A stretch of 64,000 nt of DNA from Bradyrhizobium sp. SSBR45G. Its GTDB lineage: Bacteria > Pseudomonadota > Alphaproteobacteria > Rhizobiales > Xanthobacteraceae. Of this stretch, positions 51,756 through 59,791 are shown one piece after another. Within the stretch, counting starts at the first letter, position 1; each line of letters starts with the position of its first letter. Both the position numbers and the translations under genes were made by a program. Under the pieces are notes generated by a model. That model was not told the DNA's origin. It saw only the letters and a program-made list of their open reading frames with translations, and made no database searches. The stretch spans positions 54,914 through 118,913 of the forward strand of contig NZ_BSCT01000027.1 of NCBI RefSeq assembly GCF_030159255.1, given 5' to 3'.

Positions 51756-52368
51756 GCAGGTGCTCCCGAAGCGATTTGAAGATGGCGTTAAAAACTTCTA
51801 CGTCTTTTGTCGATGGAAGATGTATTTGTATGTTGTAATGCAACGAAGCCCGGGAGGACCCGTGCCTGTCGCCACTCCGTTGTTCGGGCTGAACTTCTTC
51901 TTTTATTGTCGCCTTGACGTCGAGCGGAGACGGTGATTGCACGGTCTTCCACTCTCCCAAGGGCAACAGCGAGAAAAAGGTGCTTGCCATCAATTTTGCG
52001 ACCCTGTCGGTAGTATTATGCGCGCTCTTGAACTTTCCTTCTATTAATGACCGGTCAGAATCGTTCGGCTCTGCCTTGATCGTGAACAGGTCCGCATAGG
52101 CTTCGCGGACGGACTGGCCAAGAACTCTGCGCGACTGAGATCCATCGCGATAGGAATGGTATCGCGCGGTAGGTGAGCCATCATCGGCTAGAAACCCCAA
52201 AGTCTTCAAAAGCGGGATCACAGCGTGATAACTTGGGGATTGAAATCCCAAATCCTTGAGATACTGCCGTGAGAACTTTTCCGGAGCTTGACCTTCGGAA
52301 ATTCGCTTGAAAATTTCGGAGAGCTGCCCGGGTATTTGAACGTATATGTCAGGCAATGACATTGACAC
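51748..52368 (-). CDS. DUF5343 protein (candidate sensor or antitoxin)
   Basis: A 206-residue protein with the DUF5343 pattern: a short N-terminal strand, then SEGQAPEKFSRQYLKDLGFQ, AVIPLLKTLGFLADDGSPTA and RYHSYRDGSQSRRVLGQSVR. This part looks like a winged helix. The second half has a disordered stretch and a C-terminal beta-alpha unit LHYNIQIHLPSTKDVEVFNA. It is first of a coupled pair with the HEPN gene. DUF5343 genes often sit in variable islands. A role as antitoxin or as trigger is inference. Confidence 0.76.
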   Translation of the reverse strand: MSMSLPDIYVQIPGQLSEIFKRISEGQAPEKFSRQYLKDLGFQSPSYHAVIPLLKTLGFLADDGSPTARYHSYRDGSQSRRVLGQSVREAYADLFTIKAEPNDSDRSLIEGKFKSAHNTTDRVAKLMASTFFSLLPLGEWKTVQSPSPLDVKATIKEEVQPEQRSGDRHGSSRASLHYNIQIHLPSTKDVEVFNAIFKSLREHLLD

Positions 52369-52515
52369 ACTCTAGCTATTTGAAGGGAAGACGCAGACTT
52401 CACGCAACTTCGAGTCGAGTCAATGGCGGTTCCGATGCAGCTCCTCCGAATACACCCACGTCCTCCCCCCAAGTCGGACTGCATATCCGCCGCAGCTTGT
52501 TCGCTGGCCTTCGGG

Positions 52516-53157
52516 CTAGTCATAGTAGCTAGAGTATAGCGCATTAGCGATGGCATCCGCCCACAGATATCTGACTGGGCCAGGCTTAATGGAAGCAGCC
52601 TTCGCCAGCCTTTCTCCTTCTTCGGCAATCCGAGTCATGCTCGCGGCAAGCTCTCGGTGGATCTCAGCCCAAATCTTATACGCCATCTCAGACCTTTCGT
52701 CTTGACTGCGATAGAGGCGCAACTCCTCATCTGCTTTAGCTAGATCATCTGCATGCTTAATAACCAAATGAGTCCAAATCGTTCTGGTATTCGCTACCCA
52801 GCACACATCCGGGTTGAGCATGCAAGACGCCTCGGAGCCTACCCCGATCTTAAGATACTGAATGGCAGCCTCCCTGATTAGTTCAGGAACTTTTCTAGCG
52901 TTTTTCAATTCGATGAATTTTTTCGCGATTCCAACAACTTGATCAATTGAATTTCTGTTATTCGTAAGAATCTTAGGTCCAAGCTTATGTTCGTCAGCAC
53001 TGTAGTTGCCTGTGGGATCGCTGATGCCAAGTAACAGGTAGACGAACTGATCAAAGTCGCCATTGCCGTAAAATCTCAACAGCTGGCGATGAATCCGAAC
53101 CCTGCTGTCATATTGATTGCGTACGTCGCGCCAATCAAGCTGGCTCAAGGCCGACAT
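52516..53157 (-). CDS. Unknown protein of the accessory island
   Basis: A 213-residue, mainly helical, soluble protein with A+T-rich codons. It has a DFDQFVYLLLGISDPTGNYS segment near residue 40, KFIELKNARKVPELIREAAI in the middle and a C-terminal PGPVRYLWADAIANALYSSY. There is no catalytic motif I know. Start ATG 53157 follows GGGGAG by nine bases. It lies 147 bp before the DUF5343-HEPN pair on the same strand and may belong to the same system. Confidence 0.6.
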   Translation of the reverse strand: MSALSQLDWRDVRNQYDSRVRIHRQLLRFYGNGDFDQFVYLLLGISDPTGNYSADEHKLGPKILTNNRNSIDQVVGIAKKFIELKNARKVPELIREAAIQYLKIGVGSEASCMLNPDVCWVANTRTIWTHLVIKHADDLAKADEELRLYRSQDERSEMAYKIWAEIHRELAASMTRIAEEGERLAKAASIKPGPVRYLWADAIANALYSSYYD

Positions 53158-53609
53158 CTTTATCTGCTCCCCAGAGCGCAAATTGCTACACGCGCCCCCC
53201 TGAGATCACGGGCCAAGGCCAGCAGCCCTAAATGGAGTTCATTCGAGTATAGGCGGATATGCATATGCGGAAGCATTACAAACCTCTACTTTTCCCCGAA
53301 TTTTCTGGATTTTCTCAACTTAGGCGAGCGGCTTTACTTCGGCAAGGGCTGCGCGGCGAATGCCGACGGATAGGTCGATCAGATCCGGTCACCTGAGAGG
53401 ATTCCGAGGATTTCACTTTTGAGGTTCGTCGACGGCAATTGCAGTCTCACTGCTACACAACGGTTAGCGTCCTTAGTCGAGAGCTACGATCCGGATATTC
53501 TTGGTGGCGAACGTCAGCTGAAATTGATCGTGCCGCGACAGGATCAATTGCATTGCCTATTCGCGATTCACGATTCGCGCCGCGGCGCACAACCTCAGTT
53601 CGGAGACTA
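53158..53609. other. Intergenic, about 450 bp, A+T-rich, degraded
   Basis: No intact frame is convincing. The part beyond about 53400 is probably the decayed 5' portion of the HEPN relic that follows. Confidence 0.4.
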
Positions 53610-53796
53610 GACACCCGCGCTCACCACGACACGCCAGCTGTTGGACGCTGCTTGGCAAGTGAGGAACAATCTTTTCCACGGAAACAAAATGTATCCCGCC
53701 GACCGGGAGCGGGATGCCGCCCTGATGGCGGTCATCGATGCCATCATGCAGCGCACACAAGATCTATCGTCTACCTTTTACGCCCCGCAGTCTTAG
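53610..53796 (+). pseudogene. HEPN-like gene relic, C-terminal end
   Basis: An open stretch without a start codon reads TTRQLLDAAWQVRNNLFHGN, then KMYPADRERDAALMAVIDAI and ends with a stop at 53794. VRNNLFHGxK followed by a DRERDAAL helix is characteristic of HEPN-like hypothetical proteins (R-N-x3-H). An in-frame stop precedes it at 53608. It is a remnant of a third HEPN gene in the window. Confidence 0.65.
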
Positions 53797-54002
53797 GACC
53801 GCGCCAGGACGACGAATGGTTGTGATTTTGGGCTTCATCCTGTAGTTCCTTGCTGGCATTGACGCGGAAGCATTGAACCGCTCTGACGTAGTACTCTGAC
53901 CGCTGATTCTCATACATTTCATACGCCGTCTACGCGTCGAACGTCGACCCATTCGGTGGCGCTGCCTCATCCCACCTATGCCCGTAGGTATCGGAGTTCT
54001 TT

Positions 54003-55424
54003 ATGGCGAGCACGGCAATTCTCATCGGCAATAGCGAGTATAGCTATCAGACCACGCTTGCATGCTGCCGCGACGACCTTGCCGCGATGAAGCAACTCCT
54101 TGAGGCAACGCAGAAATATGACGTGATCTGCGTAATCGAAAACGCGGACGCGGATTCATTGAAAAAGCAGCTACGCGATGCGGTTGACCGCGTCCTATCT
54201 CCGACCGAGCTGTTCTTCTATTTCACAGGACATGGACACGGACTTGAGGGTGAGCTTTACTATTGTGCGACCGACTTCATCGCGACGCAACCTAATCAAA
54301 CCGGTCTATCCACAAGCGAGCTCCATACGATTTTACGCTCTGCCAATGCCGCGCTCGTCGTAAAGGTTATCGATGCTTGCCAATCGGGCACGCGGCTCAT
54401 CAAGGACACGGCGAGCTATTTTGCCATGCCGAAGAGCGATTTTCAGGACATTTTGCAAATCGCCTCGTCTCTCGAAACACAAAATTCGTCTACCGGCGAT
54501 CCGCTCAGCGTTTTCACGGCGAAATTCCGCGAAGCAGCCCTCAGGAAGACGGAGGGCGCGGTTCTCTATACCGACATTATCAATGTCTTGCGCGATGCTT
54601 TCATTGGAGATGAGGATCAAACGCCTCATTTTATTGTGCAAGGCACAGGGCGGCAGCAATTTGTCGACGATGCCAAAAAGCTCGATGCGCTACGTCAGAC
54701 CCTGGACGCAGCACGCGAAGCTGCGGCGCCTCCGCCTGCGGTTCCCGCGGTTGTCGAACGCGCTCCCTTATCCCTGCTTGATCGACTTCATGCGGCGGAG
54801 AAGAAAGTCGTGACACCCAAATTGATGTCGCAATTTATCGGAACGTTCTTCGATCAATTGCAAGCAAGAATTTCTACCGATGAATTTGCCGAATTTTTCG
54901 AGCTCGAAAAAGTTGAGCATGCCCGTTTCGCGGAATCCACTACCGAACAGTTTATTATTCGCGTCCTCACCAAAGAGAGGCGAGCTGATAATTTTGTCAC
55001 GGCTCATTACGAACGCAAGCTGCGCAATAATTTCCTCCTGGGGGCCGCGTGGGATTTGTTGAAAAGCGGAATCCACGACGAGGAATGGGATCTCCGGCTG
55101 AATTGCACAATGGAGCGGACGCAACTCAAAATCACGTTCACGCCAAAGTTTGCCAATCTGCAACGCGTGACGCTCGTAGTCACTTGCGCGCCCAGCCTTG
55201 ATTTTTGCTACATTTTTGAGTTCGCCACCCAGCACATGTTGCGCGATTTCGGCGTGTATGAAAGCGCCGGGCCTGAAATCGCGCGCCGCTGGTGGAAGCG
55301 CAATTGGGCTGAAGGCACCGGCAGCATCGTCGACGAAATCTCAAAGAAACTAGAAGAAGTCGTTCGTCTCCAGTTGGAGAGCGCGGAAAAGCGGTTATCC
55401 GGCGAAACGGGCGCCGACTCTTGA
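54003..55424 (+). CDS. Caspase-like (peptidase C14) protein, candidate defence effector
   Basis: A 473-residue protein. Residues 1-225 are a caspase fold: AILIGNSEYSY, catalytic His77 in FYFTGHGHG, and Cys126 in VIDACQSGT. The rest (about 255-460) is unlike known domains: helices (LLDRLHAAEKKVVTPKLMSQ) then beta-rich FDQLQARISTDEFAEFFELE and FVTAHYERKLRNNFLLGAAW, ending in a long helix. A linker rich in Ala and Pro joins the two. Bacterial caspases often act as proteases that kill or arrest infected cells. A sensing role for the C-terminal half is inference. The frame has no close neighbour on its strand. Confidence 0.82.
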   Translation: MASTAILIGNSEYSYQTTLACCRDDLAAMKQLLEATQKYDVICVIENADADSLKKQLRDAVDRVLSPTELFFYFTGHGHGLEGELYYCATDFIATQPNQTGLSTSELHTILRSANAALVVKVIDACQSGTRLIKDTASYFAMPKSDFQDILQIASSLETQNSSTGDPLSVFTAKFREAALRKTEGAVLYTDIINVLRDAFIGDEDQTPHFIVQGTGRQQFVDDAKKLDALRQTLDAAREAAAPPPAVPAVVERAPLSLLDRLHAAEKKVVTPKLMSQFIGTFFDQLQARISTDEFAEFFELEKVEHARFAESTTEQFIIRVLTKERRADNFVTAHYERKLRNNFLLGAAWDLLKSGIHDEEWDLRLNCTMERTQLKITFTPKFANLQRVTLVVTCAPSLDFCYIFEFATQHMLRDFGVYESAGPEIARRWWKRNWAEGTGSIVDEISKKLEEVVRLQLESAEKRLSGETGADS

Positions 55425-55678
55425 CGCGATCTTGCGGCACCTTACGCTCACGCGACACATTGGCCTCGGCATGGCGGGCGACATTTTCACAACCACGCTG
55501 GATGACTAGCTGAAATGGCGCCTCCACAAGGTGCTCTTCGTGCCGCGGGTGTCGTGGTGCTTCGACTACAAGCACGAGCGCCGGGTTCGCCGCGGCGAAA
55601 TCTAACAAGAAGTTATCTATGACGCTGCCTTGGCTTGATCATCAGCTTGCAGATTTGAGCGCCCCGACATCGACCTTC
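55425..55678. other. Short gap, gene-like fragments, no assignment
   Basis: The plus strand reads as fragments such as WRLHKVLFVPRVSWCFDYKH interrupted by stops. It might be a decayed gene between the caspase gene and repeat copy 2, but I cannot name a family. Confidence 0.3.
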
Positions 55679-56235
55679 CGCATCCCACCCATGCCCAAAC
55701 TGCCCGTCGTGCCAGTTTGCCGCATTCCGTCGGGCAAATTCCGGCTTGTGTCGTCGGGCAAATCACCACGATCATCCGGCCCGTCCCGCGCTCACTGAAG
55801 GGGCGTTTCGCGATCGTCACGGACCGTGGAGCGTGGGATGCGGTGGCCGCTTTGGGGTCGGCGTGCGCGTTTCGCGTGCGGACGAACGAGCCCGGGGCGG
55901 ACGGTCAAGACGTGTGGTCCCGACACCCCGACGCTGGTGTCTTGGTCGGCGGCGATGCCGATGACGGGGGCAAGCAAGCCCGGTCCCCTGGGAGAGCACG
56001 GAGCAGCCGTTCAAACCATCGCGCAGGGAAGGCCGGTTGTTCGGCCAATCCTGTGGTGACTGCCGCCTGCTTTTCTTTCTGCAGGCGGGCCATGGGTGCG
56101 GCCTGCACCCGGCCTTCCCTGCGCCCTTCTCCTGGAAGGGCGTGCCCAGAAGCAAAGCTCGGACGCGAAAACGCGCCGCGAGGCCGATGAGCCACGCTTA
56201 CAGGTCAGAGATGTCAGGGTGAGCGCCGGGAAGAA
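55679..56235 (+). repeat. Long intergenic repeat, copy 2, abutting tRNA-Glu
   Basis: Nearly identical to 14040-14595, with scattered substitutions and short indels. It runs directly into the 3' end of the tRNA-Glu gene. Its position between a tRNA and a defence island suggests that it marks an island edge. Confidence 0.88.
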
Positions 56236-56310
56236 TGGCGCTCCCTAGGGGAATCGAACCCCTGTTTCAGCCTTGAGAGGGCCGCGTCCTAACCGCTAGA
56301 CGAAGGGAGC
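56236..56310 (-). tRNA. tRNA-Glu (anticodon CUC)
   Basis: Read on the minus strand: acceptor GCTCCCT pairs with AGGGAGC, discriminator G, encoded CCA end. The D arm contains TAGCGGTTAGG; the anticodon stem CGGCC/GGCTG holds the loop CTCTCAA, giving anticodon CTC. The T arm is CAGGGGTTCGATTCCCCT. Length is 75 with CCA. The 3' end touches repeat copy 2, so this tRNA may have served as an integration site. Confidence 0.96.
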
Positions 56311-56400
56311 GTGAGGTGAACCGCATAGCCTCGAAATCGCCGCGCCGCAAGACGGGGGATGCAGAATTTGTGTGCCCCAAGGGTCTTTCCCCGTGGGGAC

Positions 56401-56547
56401 CCCCACCCCCGACCCCTCCCCGCAAGGGGGAGGGGAGTGGACTGCCCGGGTGGTGGAGGGACGTGGTCATCAATGGGGATGGAAACAGCCGGCCGCGGCG
56501 GCGGTGGGCTCCCCTCCCCCTCTTGCGGGGAGGGGCCGGGGGTGGGG
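56401..56547. repeat. Large inverted repeat, arms of about 36-38 bp
   Basis: The left arm (56401-56436) CCCCACCCCCGACCCCTCCC.. and the right arm (56510-56547) are reverse complements apart from a short indel and a base change. Both contain CTCCCCGCAAG followed by GGGGGAGGGGA. Such G/C palindromes are common between alphaproteobacterial genes. It occupies the 56311-56592 gap between tRNA-Glu and the small membrane protein gene. Confidence 0.87.
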
Positions 56548-56592
56548 GCCGCGAGTCCCGCTCGACGTGGAGAGCGTCCGCGTCGCGTGCCT

Positions 56593-56937
56593 TTACGGCT
56601 CCACGGCGAAGCGGAGGCGGCCGGTGGGTTTGAGGGTTTTGGCGTCGAAGGTGCGGATCTCGGTGGCGCCCCCCACGTCCAGGGTGACCGCCAGGCGGTC
56701 GCCGGCGGTGCCGGTGGCGACGATGCGGGCGCCCTTGGGCAGGGTGGCGGTGAGGTCGGGGCCGGAAGCAGTGCTTCCATCGCCGCGGAAAAGACGATAG
56801 CCGATGGCGACCAGAAGCACTGCGATCGCGACCGAGGTGGTCACGCCCGCGATCATCATCATGCGCCGCAGCCGCGCCATCAGCTGGGCCTGCTCGGGCG
56901 AGGTCGGCTCGGGCGCAACGGTAGAATTCATGGACAT
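56593..56937 (-). CDS. Small single-span membrane protein (DUF6476-like)
   Basis: A 114-residue protein: a cytosolic N-terminus, one membrane helix (GVTTSVAIAVLLVAIGYRLF, about 31-50), then a periplasmic beta domain LPKGARIVATGTAGDRLAVT, GATEIRTFDAKTLKPTGRLR. The order fits what I remember of DUF6476, conserved next to rluD in Rhizobiales. It is divergent from the pseudouridine synthase gene; the starts are only 26 bp apart. Function unknown. Confidence 0.75.
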   Translation of the reverse strand: MSMNSTVAPEPTSPEQAQLMARLRRMMMIAGVTTSVAIAVLLVAIGYRLFRGDGSTASGPDLTATLPKGARIVATGTAGDRLAVTLDVGGATEIRTFDAKTLKPTGRLRFAVEP

Positions 56938-56962
56938 CTCGACTTCACATCCTCAGGGCATC

Positions 56963-57943
56963 ATGACGGTCACGGTCGCCGGCGACGAAGGCTCGCCGCG
57001 GCTCGATCGCGTGCTCGCGGTCCGGCTGCCGGAGCTGTCGCGGTCCCGGCTGAAGGCGCTGATCCTGGCCGGTCAGGTCAGCCTCGGATCGGGCGCCGTG
57101 CGCGACCCCGCTTATCACGTCGCCACCGGCGACACGATCACAATCGACGTGCCCGAAGCCGCACCTGCAGAGCCTGCGGCCGAGGCGATCCCGCTCACGA
57201 TCGTCTACGAGGACGACGACATCGTCGTCCTCGACAAGCCGGCCGGGCTCGTGGTGCATCCGGCCGCCGGGCACGAGACCGGCACCCTGGTGAACGCGCT
57301 GATCGCGCATTGCGGGGCCAGTCTTTCGGGGATCGGCGGGGTCAGGCGGCCGGGCATCGTGCACCGGCTGGACAAGGACACCACCGGGCTGATGGTGGTG
57401 GCGAAGAACGATATGGCGCACGCCTCCTTGAGCGCGCAGTTCGCCGATCACGGCCGCACCGGCGCGATGGAGCGCGGCTATCTGGCGTTCGCGTGGGGGC
57501 TGCCGCACCGGCCGCATGGCACCATCAACGCCGCCATCGACCGCCATCCGCATGCCCGCGACAAGATGGCGGTGCGGCCCAAAGGGCGCGAGGCGATCAC
57601 CCATTACGAGGTGCAGGAGAGTTTTACCGGCCGCGACGGCAAGCCGATCGCCGCGCTGATCGCCTGCCATCTCGAGACCGGGCGCACCCACCAGATCCGG
57701 GTGCATCTTTCTCATCTCGGCCACCCGCTGCTGGGCGATTCCGTCTACGGCCCGCACTTCAAGACCAAGGCGAATCAGCTCGCGCCGGAGGCACGCGCGG
57801 CGCTCGACGCGCTCGGGCGGCAGGCGCTGCACGCCTATCTGCTGGTGATCGAGCACCCCCGGACGGGAGAAATAATGCGCTGGGAATCAGCGCTTCCGGA
57901 GGATCTTTCGCTTTTGGCGGAGGCCCTCCGAGCGGCGCTATGA
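56963..57943 (+). CDS. RluA-family 23S rRNA pseudouridine synthase (RluC/RluD-like)
   Basis: A 326-residue enzyme. The S4 RNA-binding domain is at about residues 12-70 (RLDRVLAVRLPELSRSRLKA). The catalytic domain carries IVYEDDDIVVLDKPAGLVVH and GIVHRLDKDTTGLMVVAK, in which the Asp of HRLDKDT is the nucleophile. RTHQIRVHLSHLGHPLLGDS completes the family set. It converts uridines of large-subunit rRNA to pseudouridine. Start 56963 follows AGGG; 56930 is an alternative ATG. Confidence 0.92.
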   Translation: MTVTVAGDEGSPRLDRVLAVRLPELSRSRLKALILAGQVSLGSGAVRDPAYHVATGDTITIDVPEAAPAEPAAEAIPLTIVYEDDDIVVLDKPAGLVVHPAAGHETGTLVNALIAHCGASLSGIGGVRRPGIVHRLDKDTTGLMVVAKNDMAHASLSAQFADHGRTGAMERGYLAFAWGLPHRPHGTINAAIDRHPHARDKMAVRPKGREAITHYEVQESFTGRDGKPIAALIACHLETGRTHQIRVHLSHLGHPLLGDSVYGPHFKTKANQLAPEARAALDALGRQALHAYLLVIEHPRTGEIMRWESALPEDLSLLAEALRAAL

Positions 57944-58162
57944 CGCAGGGCGTTCAGAAAAACGCAAGTATGTCAAAACGTTAATGCAGCCACACGGGGT
58001 CGTGACCCCCGGAATCCTTCCACGAGGTGCAAATTTTGGTGTATGTTGCGCCTGCGTCGAATGGTCGACGCATGGAACGTCGCAAACCGATTGGCTTTAA
58101 CAAAGCGACCGATTTGCCTGGCCCGCCGCTATCGGGGGCCTGAACCAACTGGAGGGCGCTCA

Positions 58163-59062
58163 ATGGCCCGTACAGCTACGCTGCCGGTTCTCAACGGAGA
58201 ATCCGGACTTTCACGCTACCTCGCCGAGATCCGCAAGTTCCCGATGCTGGAACCGCAGGAGGAGTACATGCTCGCCAAGCGTTGGCGCGAGCATGACGAC
58301 AGCGACGCAGCGCATAAGCTCGTGACCAGCCATCTCAGGCTCGTGGCCAAGATCGCCATGGGCTATCGCGGCTACGGCTTGCCGATATCCGAAGTCGTGT
58401 CGGAAGGCAATGTCGGCCTGATGCAGGCTGTGAAGAGGTTCGAGCCCGAGAAGGGCTTTCGCCTCGCCACCTACGCCATGTGGTGGATCAAGGCGTCGAT
58501 ACAAGAGTACATCCTGCGATCGTGGTCGCTCGTGAAGATGGGCACGACCGCGAACCAGAAGAAGCTGTTCTTCAACCTGCGCAAGGCCAAGAGCAAGATC
58601 TCGGCGCTGGATGAAGGCGATCTGCATCCGGATCAGGTCCAGCTGATCGCGAAGCGCCTCGGCGTGACCGCTCAGGACGTGGTCGACATGAACCGCCGCC
58701 TCGGCGGCGACGCCTCGCTGAACGCACCGATCCGCGACGACGGCGAAGCGGGCGAATGGCAGGACTGGCTGGTCGACAACTCGCCCAACCAGGAAGCCAT
58801 CATGGCCGAGCACGAGGAGTACGACCACCGCCGGCAGGCGCTGAACGGCGCGATCGGCGTGCTCAACGCCAGGGAACGCCGCATCTTCGAGGCGCGGCGC
58901 CTGGCAGACGAGCCGATGACGCTCGAGGACCTCGCCGCCGAGTTCGGCGTGTCGCGCGAGCGCGTGCGCCAGATCGAGGTGCGCGCGTTCGAGAAGGTGC
59001 AGTCCGCCGTCAAGGGCGCCATCGCCCGGCAGGAGGCGGCGACCCTGGAGGCCGCGCACTAG
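58163..59062 (+). CDS. rpoH: Heat-shock sigma factor RpoH (sigma-32)
   Basis: A 299-residue sigma-70-class factor. Region 2 holds LRLVAKIAMGYRGYGLPISE, and FRLATYAMWWIKASIQEYIL with the promoter-melting aromatic residues. The RpoH box QKKLFFNLR follows directly and marks it as sigma-32. Region 4 ends in TLEDLAAEFGVSRERVRQIE. It directs RNA polymerase to heat-shock and stress promoters. GGAGG lies eight bases before ATG 58163. It is widely separated from its neighbours and followed by a hairpin terminator. Bradyrhizobium often has several rpoH genes; which one this is cannot be told. Confidence 0.96.
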   Translation: MARTATLPVLNGESGLSRYLAEIRKFPMLEPQEEYMLAKRWREHDDSDAAHKLVTSHLRLVAKIAMGYRGYGLPISEVVSEGNVGLMQAVKRFEPEKGFRLATYAMWWIKASIQEYILRSWSLVKMGTTANQKKLFFNLRKAKSKISALDEGDLHPDQVQLIAKRLGVTAQDVVDMNRRLGGDASLNAPIRDDGEAGEWQDWLVDNSPNQEAIMAEHEEYDHRRQALNGAIGVLNARERRIFEARRLADEPMTLEDLAAEFGVSRERVRQIEVRAFEKVQSAVKGAIARQEAATLEAAH

Positions 59063-59106
59063 AGGCGCGGCGTTCGGCTTGAAGGTGGTTTTTGGAAGCG
59101 ATCGGA

Positions 59107-59132
59107 GCCGGCGGAGACGCCGGCTTCTTGTT
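59107..59132 (+). terminator. Rho-independent terminator after rpoH
   Basis: A 7-bp stem GCCGGCG/CGCCGGC with loop GAGA, followed by TTCTTGTT. It starts 45 bp after the rpoH stop and lies before the end of the convergent amidase gene. Confidence 0.8.
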
Positions 59133-59141
59133 AGGTGAGCT

Positions 59142-59771
59142 TTATTCGGGTGCGGCGCGCGCGAGCTCGGCGAGCGCACAGCCCTCGCAATAGCGGGCGT
59201 CCTTGTAGTCGATCCAGTTGTGCGCATAGATCCGCTCCTGCGGGATCTGATAACGCAGCCGGAGCAGCTTCGAGAGAATGCGCCACGCGGCGATCTGGGC
59301 CTCGGTGGCAGGGGTCGTGACGTCGGGATAGTTGCCGGCGAACTCCACGCCGATGGAATTGTCACGCACCACCTTGCGATAGGTCGGTGCGTTGTCGATA
59401 TAGCGGTTGTCGTTGCGATTGGCGCCGTCGCCGTGCAGCGTGACCAGGGTTTCGGGCACCGCCCAATACACCGTGCCGTCGGTTTCCACCCACAAGGTGA
59501 CGCCGCGCCGTTTCGGGTTCTTGGCCTGCGCGAGCGCCCCCGATCGCGCCGACCCCGCCGGGCCTTCGGTCTGGTGCACGATGATGTTGGTCCAGGGATG
59601 GGCCAGGTGCGGATCGCCCCATGGCGCGAGCCAGACGATCTTCAAGCCCGGAATATCCGGCGTGCCGGACGAGCGGGCGAGCGCGGCGAGGTCCTCGGCC
59701 ATGACGGGCTGAGGGAGCAGGAGAACGAGCAGCGCCAGCGCTGCGCGACGGGAGATCGACGACGGCCTCAT
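59142..59771 (-). CDS. N-acetylmuramoyl-L-alanine amidase (amidase_2 family)
   Basis: A 209-residue exported enzyme: signal peptide ISRRAALALLVLLLPQPVMA, then the amidase_2/PGRP zinc fold. Zinc ligands are His in NIIVHQTEG and His near RIYAHNWIDYKDA with the following acidic residue; SIGVEFAGNYPD is the core strand. It cuts the bond between N-acetylmuramic acid and L-alanine in peptidoglycan. It lies 20 bp after the GGDEF gene on the same strand. Confidence 0.88.
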   Translation of the reverse strand: MRPSSISRRAALALLVLLLPQPVMAEDLAALARSSGTPDIPGLKIVWLAPWGDPHLAHPWTNIIVHQTEGPAGSARSGALAQAKNPKRRGVTLWVETDGTVYWAVPETLVTLHGDGANRNDNRYIDNAPTYRKVVRDNSIGVEFAGNYPDVTTPATEAQIAAWRILSKLLRLRYQIPQERIYAHNWIDYKDARYCEGCALAELARAAPE

Positions 59772-59791
59772 GGCGGCAACGATAGCACCGC

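Noticed and set aside
53463..53476. GTTAG and CTTAG close together
   Set aside because: The spacing is nine bases and no other part of the element is present.
55679..56222. Several 60-160-codon frames inside the long repeat
   Set aside because: The three copies carry frameshifts relative to one another and no translation is conserved, so the unit is treated as noncoding.
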